From Paenibacillus spiritus (GTDB taxonomy: Bacteria > Bacillota > Bacilli > Paenibacillales > Paenibacillaceae): a stretch of DNA of 64,000 nt. Both the position numbers and the translations under genes were made by a program. The DNA is taken from positions 62,001 to 126,000 of the forward strand of contig NZ_VYKK01000028.1 of NCBI RefSeq assembly GCF_008710135.1, written 5' to 3'. Of the stretch, positions 53,447-62,971 are shown piece after piece; the first letter of the stretch is position 1; every line of letters begins with the position of its first letter. The notes under the pieces were generated by a model, which was not told the origin of the DNA, made no database searches, and saw nothing but the letters and a program-made list of their open reading frames with translations.

Positions 53447-56131
53447 TTATTTTGCGAAAACTTCAGTTCCAGTTGTGATCTTGTTGCCATAAGCATCCGT
53501 AATGTCTGCAGCGTCAGCAACCTTAACCGAAATGGAGTTCACGCTGGCAGCGTTCAGGTCCAGAGCAGCAGTAGCATCGCTGTTTTGGAAGGATACATAG
53601 TACTTACCTGCATCGTTGCCTGCACCCTGTGTAATTGTGCCACGGACCGTAGCTGTCGAACCGTTGATTGTGAAGACAAAGTCACTTGCGTTCACATTGT
53701 TCAGGCTACCTTCGGAGAAGGAGAGAACCAGAACCTTGCTGTCTCCAGAAGATACTGTAGCGCCTGTCAGCGTAGGAGCTACGCGGTCAGTCAGAGACAG
53801 TGCGATTGGGTTCAGAGACACCATTCGGTTACCGGCAACATCAGTAATGCCGTAAGCAACAAAGTCATAGGACTTCGTTTCGTTGATGGCGCCTCTAGGA
53901 ATAGTGATTTCGATTGTTGCAGTAGTTGGGGCAGCTGTTGCTGTTCCGTTGGAATGTGTCAGCACCGCACTGGATCCAGCTGGAAGTGCCTTGCCAGCCA
54001 GCGTGTAGCTGTTCAGATCACGCATGGAAGCAACATTCAGACCCTTGTCATCAGTTGCAGTCAATCTCACAACGATATCCGAAGTAGCGGTGCTGTCGTC
54101 ATATCCTGCGTAAGCAACTGTTGGAGCACTGCTATCAGTTGCAGCAGTACCGGCAGCTACCGTTACAGTGGTGCTCGAAGCAGCCAGCTTGTTCTTCGAA
54201 CGGGAAACGTCGAGTACAAATTCAGCCGGCAGGCTCAGCGTGTAAGTTCCTGCACTCAGAGTAACATTCGGGAATGTCACTGTCGCATCAGAAACCACAG
54301 GTGCGCTGAAGTCCTTAGCTTCTACCTGACCAGTTGTTTCATTGATCAGTCTCATTCCTGTAGTCAGGTTAGCCTGAACATTCTCACTGAATGTTACGAC
54401 CAATCCCTTGCCGCTTGTGTAGGCTGCACTTACAACCGCAGGAGCAGTAGTATCCTTCACAACCGTTACCGGCTGATTAACCACAGCGCCCAGCTGGTTG
54501 CCCAGCGTATCACGAACAGTTGCTCCAAATTCAAGCGCAGCTGTCAGCGTGTTATTGCTAGGGAAACGAAGGAGGTCACCTTGTGGGAGGCGCAGACGAA
54601 TCGTGTCGCTATTCTTCTTAGTTTCCACTACCAATGGACTGCTCTTGCCAAAAGCATCTACAAACTTAACATTGCCAACGAAAGACTCATAATTCATTGT
54701 CTTGTTAAACTTTACATCAACATAAGTGTCGCTAACCGGAGTAATGCTCGCAACCGTAGGCGCTGCAGCGTCAGTTACAACCGTTACAGTCGTCTTAATC
54801 GGGTTCGGGTTAGCAACGTTGCCTGCATAGTCGGTTACGTTCAGCAGGGACACATCATAAGTTGCGCCGCTGTTCAGCGTACCTGTAGTCAGGGTAATCG
54901 TGTCATAAGTGTCGTCGGATACAGTAGCTGTGGAAGCTACGCCGTTGACATAAGCAATAACGCCCTGTCTCTTAACCGGCTCGCTCAGCTTCACTGTTAC
55001 TGTGTTCGTTGTTGTCTTGGCTACAGCCGTAACGCTTGCTACAGTAGGAGCCGTTGTGTCAGCAACGTTCAGCAGGGAAGTATAAGTCGAGAATGCAGTG
55101 CCAACAGAAGTCTTCACAGCATCCGTAACCACTACAGTATACTGGCCCTTCATGAATTCCGTGTTAGGCAGCGTGATTGTTACGGCTGTCTTGGCATCGT
55201 TCAGGGAAGCGACAGTACCGTTAACCGTTACCGGGCTCTGAGCACCAGCTACAGGAACAACCTGCACAACGCCGTTCTTCAGCTTGCCATCAGCGATCAG
55301 CGTGGAAGCGTCAACTGCACGGTTGAAGGAAATTACCAGCTGCTTCGCATTTGGAGCAGTTGCGGCAACAACCTTAGGAGCCGTCAGCGTTACTTTCACG
55401 TTGTTGTAGGTGTTACCTTCAAAAGTGAAGGCCGGGATTGTAGTTTCTACGCCTTCTACCAGAGCGGTAGTCAGAGTAACCTTCGTTTCCTTGCCGTTGG
55501 CGAACTTCACTGTAACTTCAGTTGGGCTCGTTGCTTCAGCGGAAACAACAGCCGGAGCCGTGGTCATCTGTGTAACGGCATATACCGTTTCAACTACCAG
55601 GGAACGCGTAGCGTTGCTTGTGAAGTTGGTGCCCTTGGCAATCAGACCCTTGTCGATCAGAGCCTGAGCATAGCCCTTGGCCCATACGGAAGCGTTGTTG
55701 TCAGTGGCAGTCGGAGCGTCCAGCTTCAGGGCGCGGAACAGAACCGCAGATACTTCCTGAACTGTTACTTTGCCGTTGTAGTCAAAGATACCTTTAACAG
55801 TATCTTTACCCTGCATCAGACCTGCAGCAGTTGCAGCTTCGATGTAAGGAACAGCCCAGTTCTTGGCGTTGTAGCCTTTGTCCTTGTAGGACAGCTTGTT
55901 GTTAACTTCTTTCAGGTTGAACAGCTTGGTAACGATCTTCGCGAACTCAGCGCGAGTCAGATCCTTTTCCAGGTGAGCCTGCTGGTCTGGATATCCGTTC
56001 AGGATACCTTTAGCTGCCAGGGCATCAAATTTCTGTTGCGGAGTTGTTGCTGCAGTATCAGCAAAAGCCACAGAGGCAAACATCGAGAATGCCATTGCTG
56101 TAGACAGTGCTACGGACAAAATTTTCTTCAT
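53447..56131 (-). CDS. N-terminal SLH-domain surface protein, probable S-layer protein
   Basis: An 894-residue exported protein. The signal peptide is residues 1-24 (MKKILSVALSTAMAFSMFAS, cut after AFA). Three SLH repeats follow (about 27-200: KFDALAAKGILNGYPDQQAH, LTRAEFAKIVTKLF, VPYIEAATAAGLMQG) and bind pyruvylated secondary wall polymer. The remaining about 690 residues are Ig-like repeats rich in Val, Thr and Ala, with openings such as VVSAEATSPTEVTVKF and APTVASITPVSDTYVDVKF. No cysteine is visible. Promoter, long leader and UUCG terminator suggest massive expression. Start chosen at the signal peptide; GGAGGAG is 11 bases upstream. Confidence 0.88.
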   Translation of the reverse strand: MKKILSVALSTAMAFSMFASVAFADTAATTPQQKFDALAAKGILNGYPDQQAHLEKDLTRAEFAKIVTKLFNLKEVNNKLSYKDKGYNAKNWAVPYIEAATAAGLMQGKDTVKGIFDYNGKVTVQEVSAVLFRALKLDAPTATDNNASVWAKGYAQALIDKGLIAKGTNFTSNATRSLVVETVYAVTQMTTAPAVVSAEATSPTEVTVKFANGKETKVTLTTALVEGVETTIPAFTFEGNTYNNVKVTLTAPKVVAATAPNAKQLVISFNRAVDASTLIADGKLKNGVVQVVPVAGAQSPVTVNGTVASLNDAKTAVTITLPNTEFMKGQYTVVVTDAVKTSVGTAFSTYTSLLNVADTTAPTVASVTAVAKTTTNTVTVKLSEPVKRQGVIAYVNGVASTATVSDDTYDTITLTTGTLNSGATYDVSLLNVTDYAGNVANPNPIKTTVTVVTDAAAPTVASITPVSDTYVDVKFNKTMNYESFVGNVKFVDAFGKSSPLVVETKKNSDTIRLRLPQGDLLRFPSNNTLTAALEFGATVRDTLGNQLGAVVNQPVTVVKDTTAPAVVSAAYTSGKGLVVTFSENVQANLTTGMRLINETTGQVEAKDFSAPVVSDATVTFPNVTLSAGTYTLSLPAEFVLDVSRSKNKLAASSTTVTVAAGTAATDSSAPTVAYAGYDDSTATSDIVVRLTATDDKGLNVASMRDLNSYTLAGKALPAGSSAVLTHSNGTATAAPTTATIEITIPRGAINETKSYDFVAYGITDVAGNRMVSLNPIALSLTDRVAPTLTGATVSSGDSKVLVLSFSEGSLNNVNASDFVFTINGSTATVRGTITQGAGNDAGKYYVSFQNSDATAALDLNAASVNSISVKVADAADITDAYGNKITTGTEVFAK

Positions 56132-56253
56132 AACCTTTTTTTCTCCTCCTTGAACATTCATGAACTGAGAATCTTGTTTGGTTGGGTAGCTCATGTTACT
56201 CATTAGCCGATGCACCCCCTTTCCCGAGTTGAGCAATTAAGTATAAATAATGT

Positions 56254-56271
56254 CTGTGACGGGTATCACAG
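56254..56271 (-). repeat. Inverted repeat in the S-layer gene leader
   Basis: CTGTGA and TCACAG arms around a 6-base centre lie between the promoter and the start codon. A 5' hairpin of this kind can stabilise S-layer mRNA; protein binding is an alternative. Confidence 0.5.
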
Positions 56272-56328
56272 AAACTGGTAAACCGTTATGAGGGCATGAC
56301 AATACTAGATTCCTAATTCTACCTTCGT

Positions 56329-56357
56329 ATTATACAATGTGCCTCATTTCGCGTAAA
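56329..56357 (-). promoter_or_regulatory. Promoter of the S-layer gene
   Basis: TTTACG (56352-56357) and TATAAT (56329-56334), spaced by 17 bases, give a leader of about 190 bases. A second TATAAT at 56439-56444 has no good -35 but could be an extra start. Confidence 0.75.
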
Positions 56358-56629
56358 GTTAATTTTTCCATAGCGTTATGCTTGGTCAATTAACCTTGAG
56401 TCTTACGCCGCCCATTCCTGCACTGCGTGTGACTCACCATTATAAACGCAGGCTGTTCGGAAAAGTTGCGCTCTCCTCAAAAAATATTCAGAGCTTTATT
56501 CCAAAGCCATGCGTTCCGGCAATCCGGGTGCAGAATGACAGCGATTGTTAATTCATTAAACCAAGTCTTTCTTCCCTAAACTCTTCCAATCGCGTTTTTT
56601 TGCCATGCATCATATTTTATAGAAGAAAA
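56358..56629 (-). other. Gene-free upstream region of the S-layer gene
   Basis: About 270 bases between the S-layer promoter and the terminator of the next gene. I see no ORF with a ribosome site and no RNA gene. A/T-rich patches (56360-56400, 56590-56630) and the isolated TATAAT at 56439-56444 are the only features noted. Confidence 0.6.
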
Positions 56630-56656
56630 ACAAAAAAAGCGCCGAATCGGCGCTTT
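56630..56656 (-). terminator. Terminator after the small helical protein gene
   Basis: AAAGCGCC (56649-56656) and GGCGCTTT (56636-56643) with a 5-base loop, then T-rich sequence on the minus strand. Confidence 0.9.
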
Positions 56657-56670
56657 CTGTATCGGGTTAT

Positions 56671-57012
56671 CTAGCGAATCTTCATGGATAGCTGAATCAT
56701 CTCTTGGCGTTTCTCGGGGCTGGAATTCACGTTCTCATACATCGCGTCAATGGCCTCCCGATTCTCGCGGTAGGTCTTCTCGTGCTTGATCGTAGAATGA
56801 GACCAATCAATGAGTGCATTCTCTGCAAGGATCAAATCATTGTATGCGTCGTGGAACCCGGTTGTCTGAACCAGTTCCTCCATAGCTTCCTGGGTAATCT
56901 CCTGGGTAGCTCTCTTGGCGGTGATTTCTTTCTCCAGCACCTTGGCTCTATTCTCAAACTGGTTTTTGGCTTTCATGTAATCGAGTTGAGCTTTTGACAA
57001 AATCGGTTTCAT
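56671..57012 (-). CDS. Small helical protein of unknown function
   Basis: A 113-residue, highly charged protein predicted to be almost all helix (QLDYMKAKNQFENRAKVLEKEI; AYNDLILAENALIDW). There is no signal peptide, cysteine or membrane segment, so it should be cytoplasmic. GAAGGAG is 10 bases before the ATG, and it has its own terminator. I do not recognise a family. It stands between two SLH-protein genes. Confidence 0.7.
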   Translation of the reverse strand: MKPILSKAQLDYMKAKNQFENRAKVLEKEITAKRATQEITQEAMEELVQTTGFHDAYNDLILAENALIDWSHSTIKHEKTYRENREAIDAMYENVNSSPEKRQEMIQLSMKIR

Positions 57013-57111
57013 CTACGGCTTTCTCCTTCTTGCGTGAATGTGTTCTTGCACCTTCTTACGTCATTGTATCGTAAATCCCGGCATATTACAAAGATTTGTA
57101 ACTGGAAACTG

Positions 57112-57148
57112 GAAGAAAAGCCTCTTCCCCATCCAAGGAAAAGAGGCT
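57112..57148 (-). terminator. Terminator after the large SLH protein gene
   Basis: AGCCTCTTTTCC (57137-57148) pairs with GGGGAAGAGGCT (57119-57130) using G-U pairs, then TTTTCTT on the minus strand. Confidence 0.8.
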
Positions 57149-57177
57149 CTCACTCCTGCCGCAGCTATCCGTATCCT

Positions 57178-60100
57178 CTACATCTTCTTCATCTTCACCA
57201 TCATCCGCTGGGCCATAACAGCCGCATCGGCGCGGGAGAACTTGGCCTGAGGATCAAAGCGATAGGTGGCCTTCTTCTGCCCGCTGGTCAGCTTGTTGGC
57301 AATCGCCGGAATCACACCGGCTTTATATACTGCCAGAATGGAAGGCACCGAGTAGTTGGAGACGATCGAGCCGGTATCCGTGAACTGTTTTTGCAGCGTC
57401 GGCAAATCCTTCTCTACCGTTCCAAGCTTCAGGTTCATCGCTCTGGCAATCATAACGGCTGCGTCTTCGCGCGTCAGCGCGCTGTTCGGCGAGAAGACCC
57501 GTGGCGCGGTCCCTTTAATAAGGCCTTTGCGGACAGCCGTCTCGATGTAGCGGTAATCCCAATGATAATCGCTGTACTTCACCACATCCGAGAAGGTAAG
57601 GTTGTTCGGATCATAATCGAGCTGGATGCCCATAATCTTCACAAGCATGGTAGCGAACTCTCCGCGCGTCGTATTCTCGTATACGCCGAACTCGCTGGCA
57701 TCCTTGGCATTCATAATTCCTTTGGCCATCATCGTCTCCAGCTCGGTCCGCGCATAGGAGTGCGAGACAATGTCGTCATAGCTGTAACGCAGGCTCATCA
57801 CCGTGTAATACCCGAATCCGTCAAACGTAGCCGTAATCGTCTTGGAACTGGTGTTGACCTTGCCGCCCATGTTGTACCACGCTCCATCTACGTTCTTCCA
57901 GACGGAGATATTCGAGGTAGCAGCATTCGCAAGACTGGAATCATACTTCAGCGTAATGGTGCCCTGCTGGGTCGGTTCGAGCCATTTGCCCATATGCCCG
58001 GAGTAGAACTCATTGCCGGTCTTGTAAGGATGCGAAGAGACGACGGTCTCATAATCATTGATGGACGTAGTGGATACAAAGTATCCCGGATCGATCCAGT
58101 ACAGATTGGAAGCATAGCCGTAATGCGTCTTGGGCGTCAGGAATGCAATGGCACCCGAGCTGGCGCTCACTTCCTTCAGCTTGCCGTCTTGATAAACGCC
58201 TCCGCTGTCCTTCTCGCCGACCGGATTGTACTGCTTGACGGTACGGCCATCCTGCTTATCGGCGATGCCGAGCAAGACGTACTGTGAATTGAACAGGTTG
58301 ATCTGGCGCGTGTTGCTCGTGCCCGGGACTGGCGTCGCGTCTCTCAGCATCGTGCCTTTGGGGAAATTAATGACAACCGAGTTCTGGAAGGCAGACAGCT
58401 TCCCGGAAGAACTCAATAAAGTCTTGTACTGGGCCCCCTGCAGCACTTCATCCGAATAGGTCACAGTAAAGCTCCCGTTAGTCTTCTGCGTGCCGGTTGT
58501 AATCGTAAACTTAATGGTGTTGACGCCCTTCTTCAGGTCTTTGAGCTGATACCGGAAAATATCCTTATCGCCCTTGATCATTGCGGTTTTGCCGATCATG
58601 ATGCTGTTGGCGCCTTCCGCCTTGATGCTGACGTCAAGGAAATTCTGCTTGATAATGCTCTCATTCGGCAGTTTCGGCGACAGGATGCTGTAAGGCGGAA
58701 CTTCGCGGGTAATCTGGAGCGCCTGGGATACCGTTGAGCTGTCGAGCCGCGCCGTAATTACAATCGTCCGCAGACCGGTGGTAGGCAGCGCTTGATCGCG
58801 CAGCGTAAAGGCGCCGCTCTGTCCGTTCGGCGGAGACAACTTGGCGGATGCCGGCGACCAGCTCCATTTGGAAGAATCCCAGTTGGCTACTACCTCCTGC
58901 TTGCCGTCAATGGTGATTACGATTTGCGTCGCATTGTTAACGACAAACTGGATATCGGCGCTGGTCTGGTTGGTGGTATAAGCCAGATTCGCCGTCTTGA
59001 CGAATAATTGATCCGGATCGGTCGTCTGGTTAACCGGGAGCGGAACAAGGCCGGCCAGCGACGGCAGCGTATCGGGGAACAAATAGACCGTTACATTGGT
59101 TGAAATCGGGATGCCGTTGGCTGTTCCGGTCACGGTAATTTTGTTCGGTCCGTTAACGAGCGGAATACTGGTCGTATTCAGTACAAAAGAGTTGTCGATC
59201 GTCGATAACGTCGGCTTAACTACCGTACCGTTGATCGAGATGCTTACGGTCCCTTTCTCGCTTGCGGTGAAATTAATCAGGTTGCCGGTAATCTCTTTGA
59301 AGCTTCCTGTATTCGTGAAAATTTGGTTGTTGTATAAGTTGGTCAGTTCAATATAAGGGGCTGCGGTATAATTGATCGCAAAAATCTGGGAATCGACCAC
59401 ATTGCCGTCTTTGTCCTTCAAATCAATATGCAGAGCCTGTTCACCTTGGGGCAGACCCGTAATCTTGATCACACGGTAGCCTTCAGATGAGGTCAGGTTA
59501 GCCTCTGCCGAAAAATTGCCGGTCACCGCTTGTCCGTTCTGAAAGGTGCTGATTGCTATATTCTGCGACTTGTCGCTGGTCTTGACTACAAGCCAGAGCG
59601 GGAGCTGAAACAGGCTGGTATTCGTACTAAATACTCCCGAAGACGTATAGGACACAACCGAACTGTTGACCGAAGGACTGTACAGCTGTTGAATGCTGGT
59701 AATATAAGGCGTAGAAGCATCGCGGAAAATAAAATTGACCGGGGCGATGCTCTTCCCGTCATAAGTGCCTCCGAAAATAATGGTGTAGTTGCCGTTGGAT
59801 GTCAGCTTCGGAATGTCCACTGCACTGCTATAAGGGAAGGTGATGAACTCGCCGGATACCGTGCCCGCTCCAAGGGCGAGATTTGTGCTGGTTGAGGTTC
59901 CATTATCAAAAGTAATGTTGCTGCCCGTTGTCGTATTCTTGATCTGAACAGTAACATTTTGCAGAGCCGGAGCCGGGTTGGTCTCCGGAATCTTAAAGGT
60001 GATCGATCCCGTCAATTTCCCGTCGGAAGAACTGGTAATCACATCGCCTTTGTCGATGGGTTGACCGTTCAGCTTGGTACCGTGCGAAATCCCTGTGCTC

Positions 60101-60789
60101 ACCGGCGCATATATAACTTCGCGCGTTACCGAATACGTCCGGGTTCCTCCGTCTGTCGTTGCGACAAATGTCAGCTTGTTATAGCCGGGGGTCAGCTTGT
60201 AGTCGGCGATAACAAAAGTGGAACTGCCGCCACTGTACATTTTGGATGAATTAATCAGAACTTCGGTGGCGTTCGGAGCTTCCAGCGTGAGCGTTAAGCC
60301 TTCCGTATTGATCAGCGTAGGCTGGCTGTCGCTCAGCGGCGTGCCGTCCGGCAGCTTGATGTTGTAGATCGCCGGGACGTTGGAGAAATTGACGTAAGCC
60401 TCTCCGGTAGCTACCGTTCCGTCGGAGGTTGTACCGTAGATCGTAATCCGGTTAAGCCCCTGCGTCAGCTTGACGTTGGGGAACGAAAAATACTTTTCGT
60501 TTGTAATCGTAGGTTTGACGTCGGTCCCGTTGGATCCGGGTACCTCGACGCCGTTGACAAGGCCGACCACTTTGTAATACAGGCTGTCCGCAGACACCCC
60601 GTTAAAGCTGCCCTCTACATCGACCGTGCTGGTGTTGACACTGGTCGGAGAAGCCTGGGACGTGCTGAATTTGGTAAACGTAAAGTATTGACCGGACGCC
60701 GCGGATGCTGCTCCCGAAGCCGCAAGCGTCGAGAACAGGAGTACGGCTGCCATGACAAAACTGCCTAATCTTCTGAAACGTTTGGTCAC
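57178..60789 (-). CDS. Large surface protein with C-terminal SLH domains
   Basis: A 1203-residue exported protein starting at GTG, with GGAGG 8 bases upstream. The signal peptide is about residues 1-31 (FVMAAVLLFSTLAASGAASA). Residues 32-780 are repeated Ig-like domains with a recurring Y/F-N-x-I/L-T-x-x-A/G-T pattern (GLNRITIYGTTSDG, GYNKLTFVATTDGG, GPNKITVTGTANG). A linker domain (about 790-1000) and three SLH repeats at 1004-1203 (RTELETMMAKGIMN, YRYIETAVRKGLIKG, VPSILAVYKAGVIPA) follow. It would be anchored to the same wall polymer as the S-layer protein, but by its C-terminus. Confidence 0.88.
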   Translation of the reverse strand: MTKRFRRLGSFVMAAVLLFSTLAASGAASAASGQYFTFTKFSTSQASPTSVNTSTVDVEGSFNGVSADSLYYKVVGLVNGVEVPGSNGTDVKPTITNEKYFSFPNVKLTQGLNRITIYGTTSDGTVATGEAYVNFSNVPAIYNIKLPDGTPLSDSQPTLINTEGLTLTLEAPNATEVLINSSKMYSGGSSTFVIADYKLTPGYNKLTFVATTDGGTRTYSVTREVIYAPVSTGISHGTKLNGQPIDKGDVITSSSDGKLTGSITFKIPETNPAPALQNVTVQIKNTTTGSNITFDNGTSTSTNLALGAGTVSGEFITFPYSSAVDIPKLTSNGNYTIIFGGTYDGKSIAPVNFIFRDASTPYITSIQQLYSPSVNSSVVSYTSSGVFSTNTSLFQLPLWLVVKTSDKSQNIAISTFQNGQAVTGNFSAEANLTSSEGYRVIKITGLPQGEQALHIDLKDKDGNVVDSQIFAINYTAAPYIELTNLYNNQIFTNTGSFKEITGNLINFTASEKGTVSISINGTVVKPTLSTIDNSFVLNTTSIPLVNGPNKITVTGTANGIPISTNVTVYLFPDTLPSLAGLVPLPVNQTTDPDQLFVKTANLAYTTNQTSADIQFVVNNATQIVITIDGKQEVVANWDSSKWSWSPASAKLSPPNGQSGAFTLRDQALPTTGLRTIVITARLDSSTVSQALQITREVPPYSILSPKLPNESIIKQNFLDVSIKAEGANSIMIGKTAMIKGDKDIFRYQLKDLKKGVNTIKFTITTGTQKTNGSFTVTYSDEVLQGAQYKTLLSSSGKLSAFQNSVVINFPKGTMLRDATPVPGTSNTRQINLFNSQYVLLGIADKQDGRTVKQYNPVGEKDSGGVYQDGKLKEVSASSGAIAFLTPKTHYGYASNLYWIDPGYFVSTTSINDYETVVSSHPYKTGNEFYSGHMGKWLEPTQQGTITLKYDSSLANAATSNISVWKNVDGAWYNMGGKVNTSSKTITATFDGFGYYTVMSLRYSYDDIVSHSYARTELETMMAKGIMNAKDASEFGVYENTTRGEFATMLVKIMGIQLDYDPNNLTFSDVVKYSDYHWDYRYIETAVRKGLIKGTAPRVFSPNSALTREDAAVMIARAMNLKLGTVEKDLPTLQKQFTDTGSIVSNYSVPSILAVYKAGVIPAIANKLTSGQKKATYRFDPQAKFSRADAAVMAQRMMVKMKKM

Positions 60790-60862
60790 TTGTGAAACCT
60801 CCTACTGCTGTTTTGGTATTGCTGTCTGTCTGTACCGGCGGTTGATGTCTTCTCTTTTTCTT

Positions 60863-60890
60863 TTATCGGAAGGGGGCAAATCAATGATTA
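60863..60890 (-). promoter_or_regulatory. Possible sigma-D type promoter of the large SLH gene
   Basis: TAAT (60887-60890), 16 bases, TCCGATAA (60863-60870) on the minus strand. The layout equals that of the flgM and flgK sites, but both elements deviate and no other promoter is evident. Confidence 0.35.
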
Positions 60891-60898
60891 GGGAAATA

Positions 60899-60929
60899 CC
60901 AAAAAACCTCGCTCCTGTCAGGAGCGAGG
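60899..60929 (-). terminator. Terminator after tagO
   Basis: CCTCGCTCCT-GAC-AGGAGCGAGG perfect hairpin with six T on the minus strand. Confidence 0.93.
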
Positions 60930-60965
60930 CTTCATGGTCAGCCTTAGTACATCCAGGCTGGAAAA

Positions 60966-62093
60966 TTAAGATTTAGACCCCTTCTCGGGGCTGACCTTCA
61001 TGAATACTCTCGAAAGAAAACTTAAAAGCGGCTTCTTCGTCTGTCCGACCAGTCCGATAACTTCCGCGCCGATCTGCAGGAAGAAGAGCATAATGCAGAT
61101 GACGACGAAGGTCACCCAGTTCGCTTCATAAAGCGCCGAAGAGGATTGAATCACGGCCAGTACGCCGAAGAAAGCGGCAATGCCATAAATAATGAGCACC
61201 GTCTGGCGGTGGCTGAATCCCAGCTCCCGCAGGCAGTGATGCAGATGGCCTTTATCCGGAGCAAAGATCGGTTTCTTCTGCAGCTTCCGGCGTACAATCG
61301 CAAAGAAGGTATCGGACAGCGGAACGCCGATAATCAAGAGCGGCGTAATAAAGGACACAACGGCAATCTGTTTGAAGCCAAGCAGCGCCAGCATGCCGAG
61401 ACAGAAGCCGAGGAAGAGCGAGCCGGTATCGCCCATGAAGATTTTGGCCGGATGAAAGTTAAAGAACAGAAATCCTACAATGCTGCCGAGCAGCAGCAGG
61501 CACAGCATCGCCACCATCACATTGCCCATAATAAAGGCCATCGTTGCCATTGTGGCGATGGCGATGCCGGATACGCCGGCCGCCAGCCCGTCCAGCCCGT
61601 CAATCAGGTTAACGGCGTTCGTCACGCCGACAATCCAGAAGATTGTCAGCGGAATAGCAACCCAGCTCTCTAGCGAAGAATAGCTGTTGTTAAATGGAAT
61701 GTTTACAAAGTCCACTGTAATATCGAATCCGAATACGACGATGCAGGCTGCCGCAATCTGTCCAAGGAGCTTGACCTTGGCCGACAGCTCAAACCGGTCG
61801 TCCAGCGCGCCGAGAAGCACGATCAGGCCGCCGCCGCTGAGCAGCGCTTGAACGAAGTCCAATTCCCGAGCGGAAAAATCATACGGGATAAAAGGCGATA
61901 CGGCCAACAGGCCCAATACAAACGCCAGAAAAATACCTAGCCCACCGAGGCGCGGCATAATCTTCGTATGCACTTTCCGCGCATTCGGCACATCCGTCGC
62001 GCCAATCTTGATGGCGAATTGCTTGACGAGCGGCGTGAGGCACAGAGCCAGTCCCATGCAGACGATAAATCCGGCGATGTAAATCATTAACAT
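60966..62093 (-). CDS. tagO: Undecaprenyl-phosphate GlcNAc-1-phosphate transferase (TagO/WecA type)
   Basis: A multi-pass membrane enzyme, 375 residues, that primes wall polymers by moving GlcNAc-1-phosphate to undecaprenyl phosphate. Asp98-Asp99 in LGALDDR, NLIDGLDGLAAG (162-173), FMGDTGS (Asp222) and HLHH (283-286) are the family's catalytic and nucleotide-binding loops. It lies next to tagA and csaB and upstream of the SLH protein genes, so it probably serves the SLH-binding wall polymer. Confidence 0.92.
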   Translation of the reverse strand: MLMIYIAGFIVCMGLALCLTPLVKQFAIKIGATDVPNARKVHTKIMPRLGGLGIFLAFVLGLLAVSPFIPYDFSARELDFVQALLSGGGLIVLLGALDDRFELSAKVKLLGQIAAACIVVFGFDITVDFVNIPFNNSYSSLESWVAIPLTIFWIVGVTNAVNLIDGLDGLAAGVSGIAIATMATMAFIMGNVMVAMLCLLLLGSIVGFLFFNFHPAKIFMGDTGSLFLGFCLGMLALLGFKQIAVVSFITPLLIIGVPLSDTFFAIVRRKLQKKPIFAPDKGHLHHCLRELGFSHRQTVLIIYGIAAFFGVLAVIQSSSALYEANWVTFVVICIMLFFLQIGAEVIGLVGQTKKPLLSFLSRVFMKVSPEKGSKS

Positions 62094-62190
62094 TGGTTCA
62101 GTCGACCCCCATTTCTCTACCGCAATGAATTATACGCCGTTGTTTTGTCAAATCCAATAGCCCAAATCGGCGGTTTTTTGTTTATTTTCA

Positions 62191-62216
62191 GAAAAAACGC
62201 GGGTTTTAGCCGCGTT
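62191..62216 (-). terminator. Terminator overlapping the tagA stop
   Basis: AACGCGG (62210-62216, last tagA codons) pairs with CCGCGTT (62196-62202), loop CTAAAAC containing the stop, then Ts. The next ~100 bases up to tagO hold no gene. Confidence 0.85.
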
Positions 62217-62964
62217 TCGTTACTGTATCTTTCTCCCGCAGCACTTTTACTGCGAATTTCGGCAGCGCAAGCATTCTTTTATAGCGGGTCGGCTCTTTAA
62301 GAAGCCGGTAGAACCATTCCAGACGCAATTTCTGGAAGGCAATCGGAGCCCGTTTGGACTTGCCGGAAATGATATCGAAGCTTCCCCCGACCCCCATCAT
62401 AACCGGGATGCCGAGCTGCTCCTTGTACTTGCAGATCCAGGGCTCCTGGGTGTCAGCGCCCCGGGCGACGAACAGGAGATCCGGTTCGGCCCGTACAATC
62501 TCAGCGACGACTTCGTCATCCTCCGCCGGCCCGAAGAACCCGTCATGATAGCCGGCGATCACGACCCCCGGATACTGCAATTGTAACCGTCTTGCCGTCT
62601 CCTGAATCACTTCGGAGGTGGAGCCCAGAAGGTACACTTTCCAATGATAGTGTTCTCCAGCCTTCATTAATTCATGTAAAAGATCGAACCCTGCCACGCG
62701 TTCCCGAACCGGTTCCCCGCCCTTGGCTGCCGCCCACACTACCCCGGTTCCGTCGGGAACGACAAGCTCCGCGGAAGTCATAACCGACATGTAAGCCGGA
62801 TTCTCCAGCGCTGTCATTACCATGATCGGATTCGCGGTAATGACATGGTGGGGACGGCGGGACTGAACCGCCTCTTTCAAATACTCAACCGTCTCTTCCA
62901 TGTTCATCTTGGATACGGGAATGCCGAATATCGGTACTGCAGGCACATAGCCGTTGTTTTTCAC
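62206..62964 (-). CDS. tagA: WecG/TagA family glycosyltransferase (GT26)
   Basis: A cytoplasmic-face enzyme that adds the second sugar (ManNAc in known cases) to lipid-linked GlcNAc. Thr43 in ITANP and the catalytic-base Asp71 in VVPDGTG match the T. italicus TagA residues as I recall them. GTG start at 62962-62964 with AAAGGGTGA 7 bases upstream gives 252 residues; the longer frame overlaps csaB. Confidence 0.92.
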   Translation of the reverse strand: MKNNGYVPAVPIFGIPVSKMNMEETVEYLKEAVQSRRPHHVITANPIMVMTALENPAYMSVMTSAELVVPDGTGVVWAAAKGGEPVRERVAGFDLLHELMKAGEHYHWKVYLLGSTSEVIQETARRLQLQYPGVVIAGYHDGFFGPAEDDEVVAEIVRAEPDLLFVARGADTQEPWICKYKEQLGIPVMMGVGGSFDIISGKSKRAPIAFQKLRLEWFYRLLKEPTRYKRMLALPKFAVKVLREKDTVTKRG

Positions 62965-62971
62965 TTTGGTA

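Noticed and set aside
53351-56206. Plus-strand frame of 951 codons opposite the S-layer gene
   Set aside because: Its product is Ser/Cys/Arg-rich without domains and mirrors the Val/Thr/Ala codons of the SLH gene on the minus strand.
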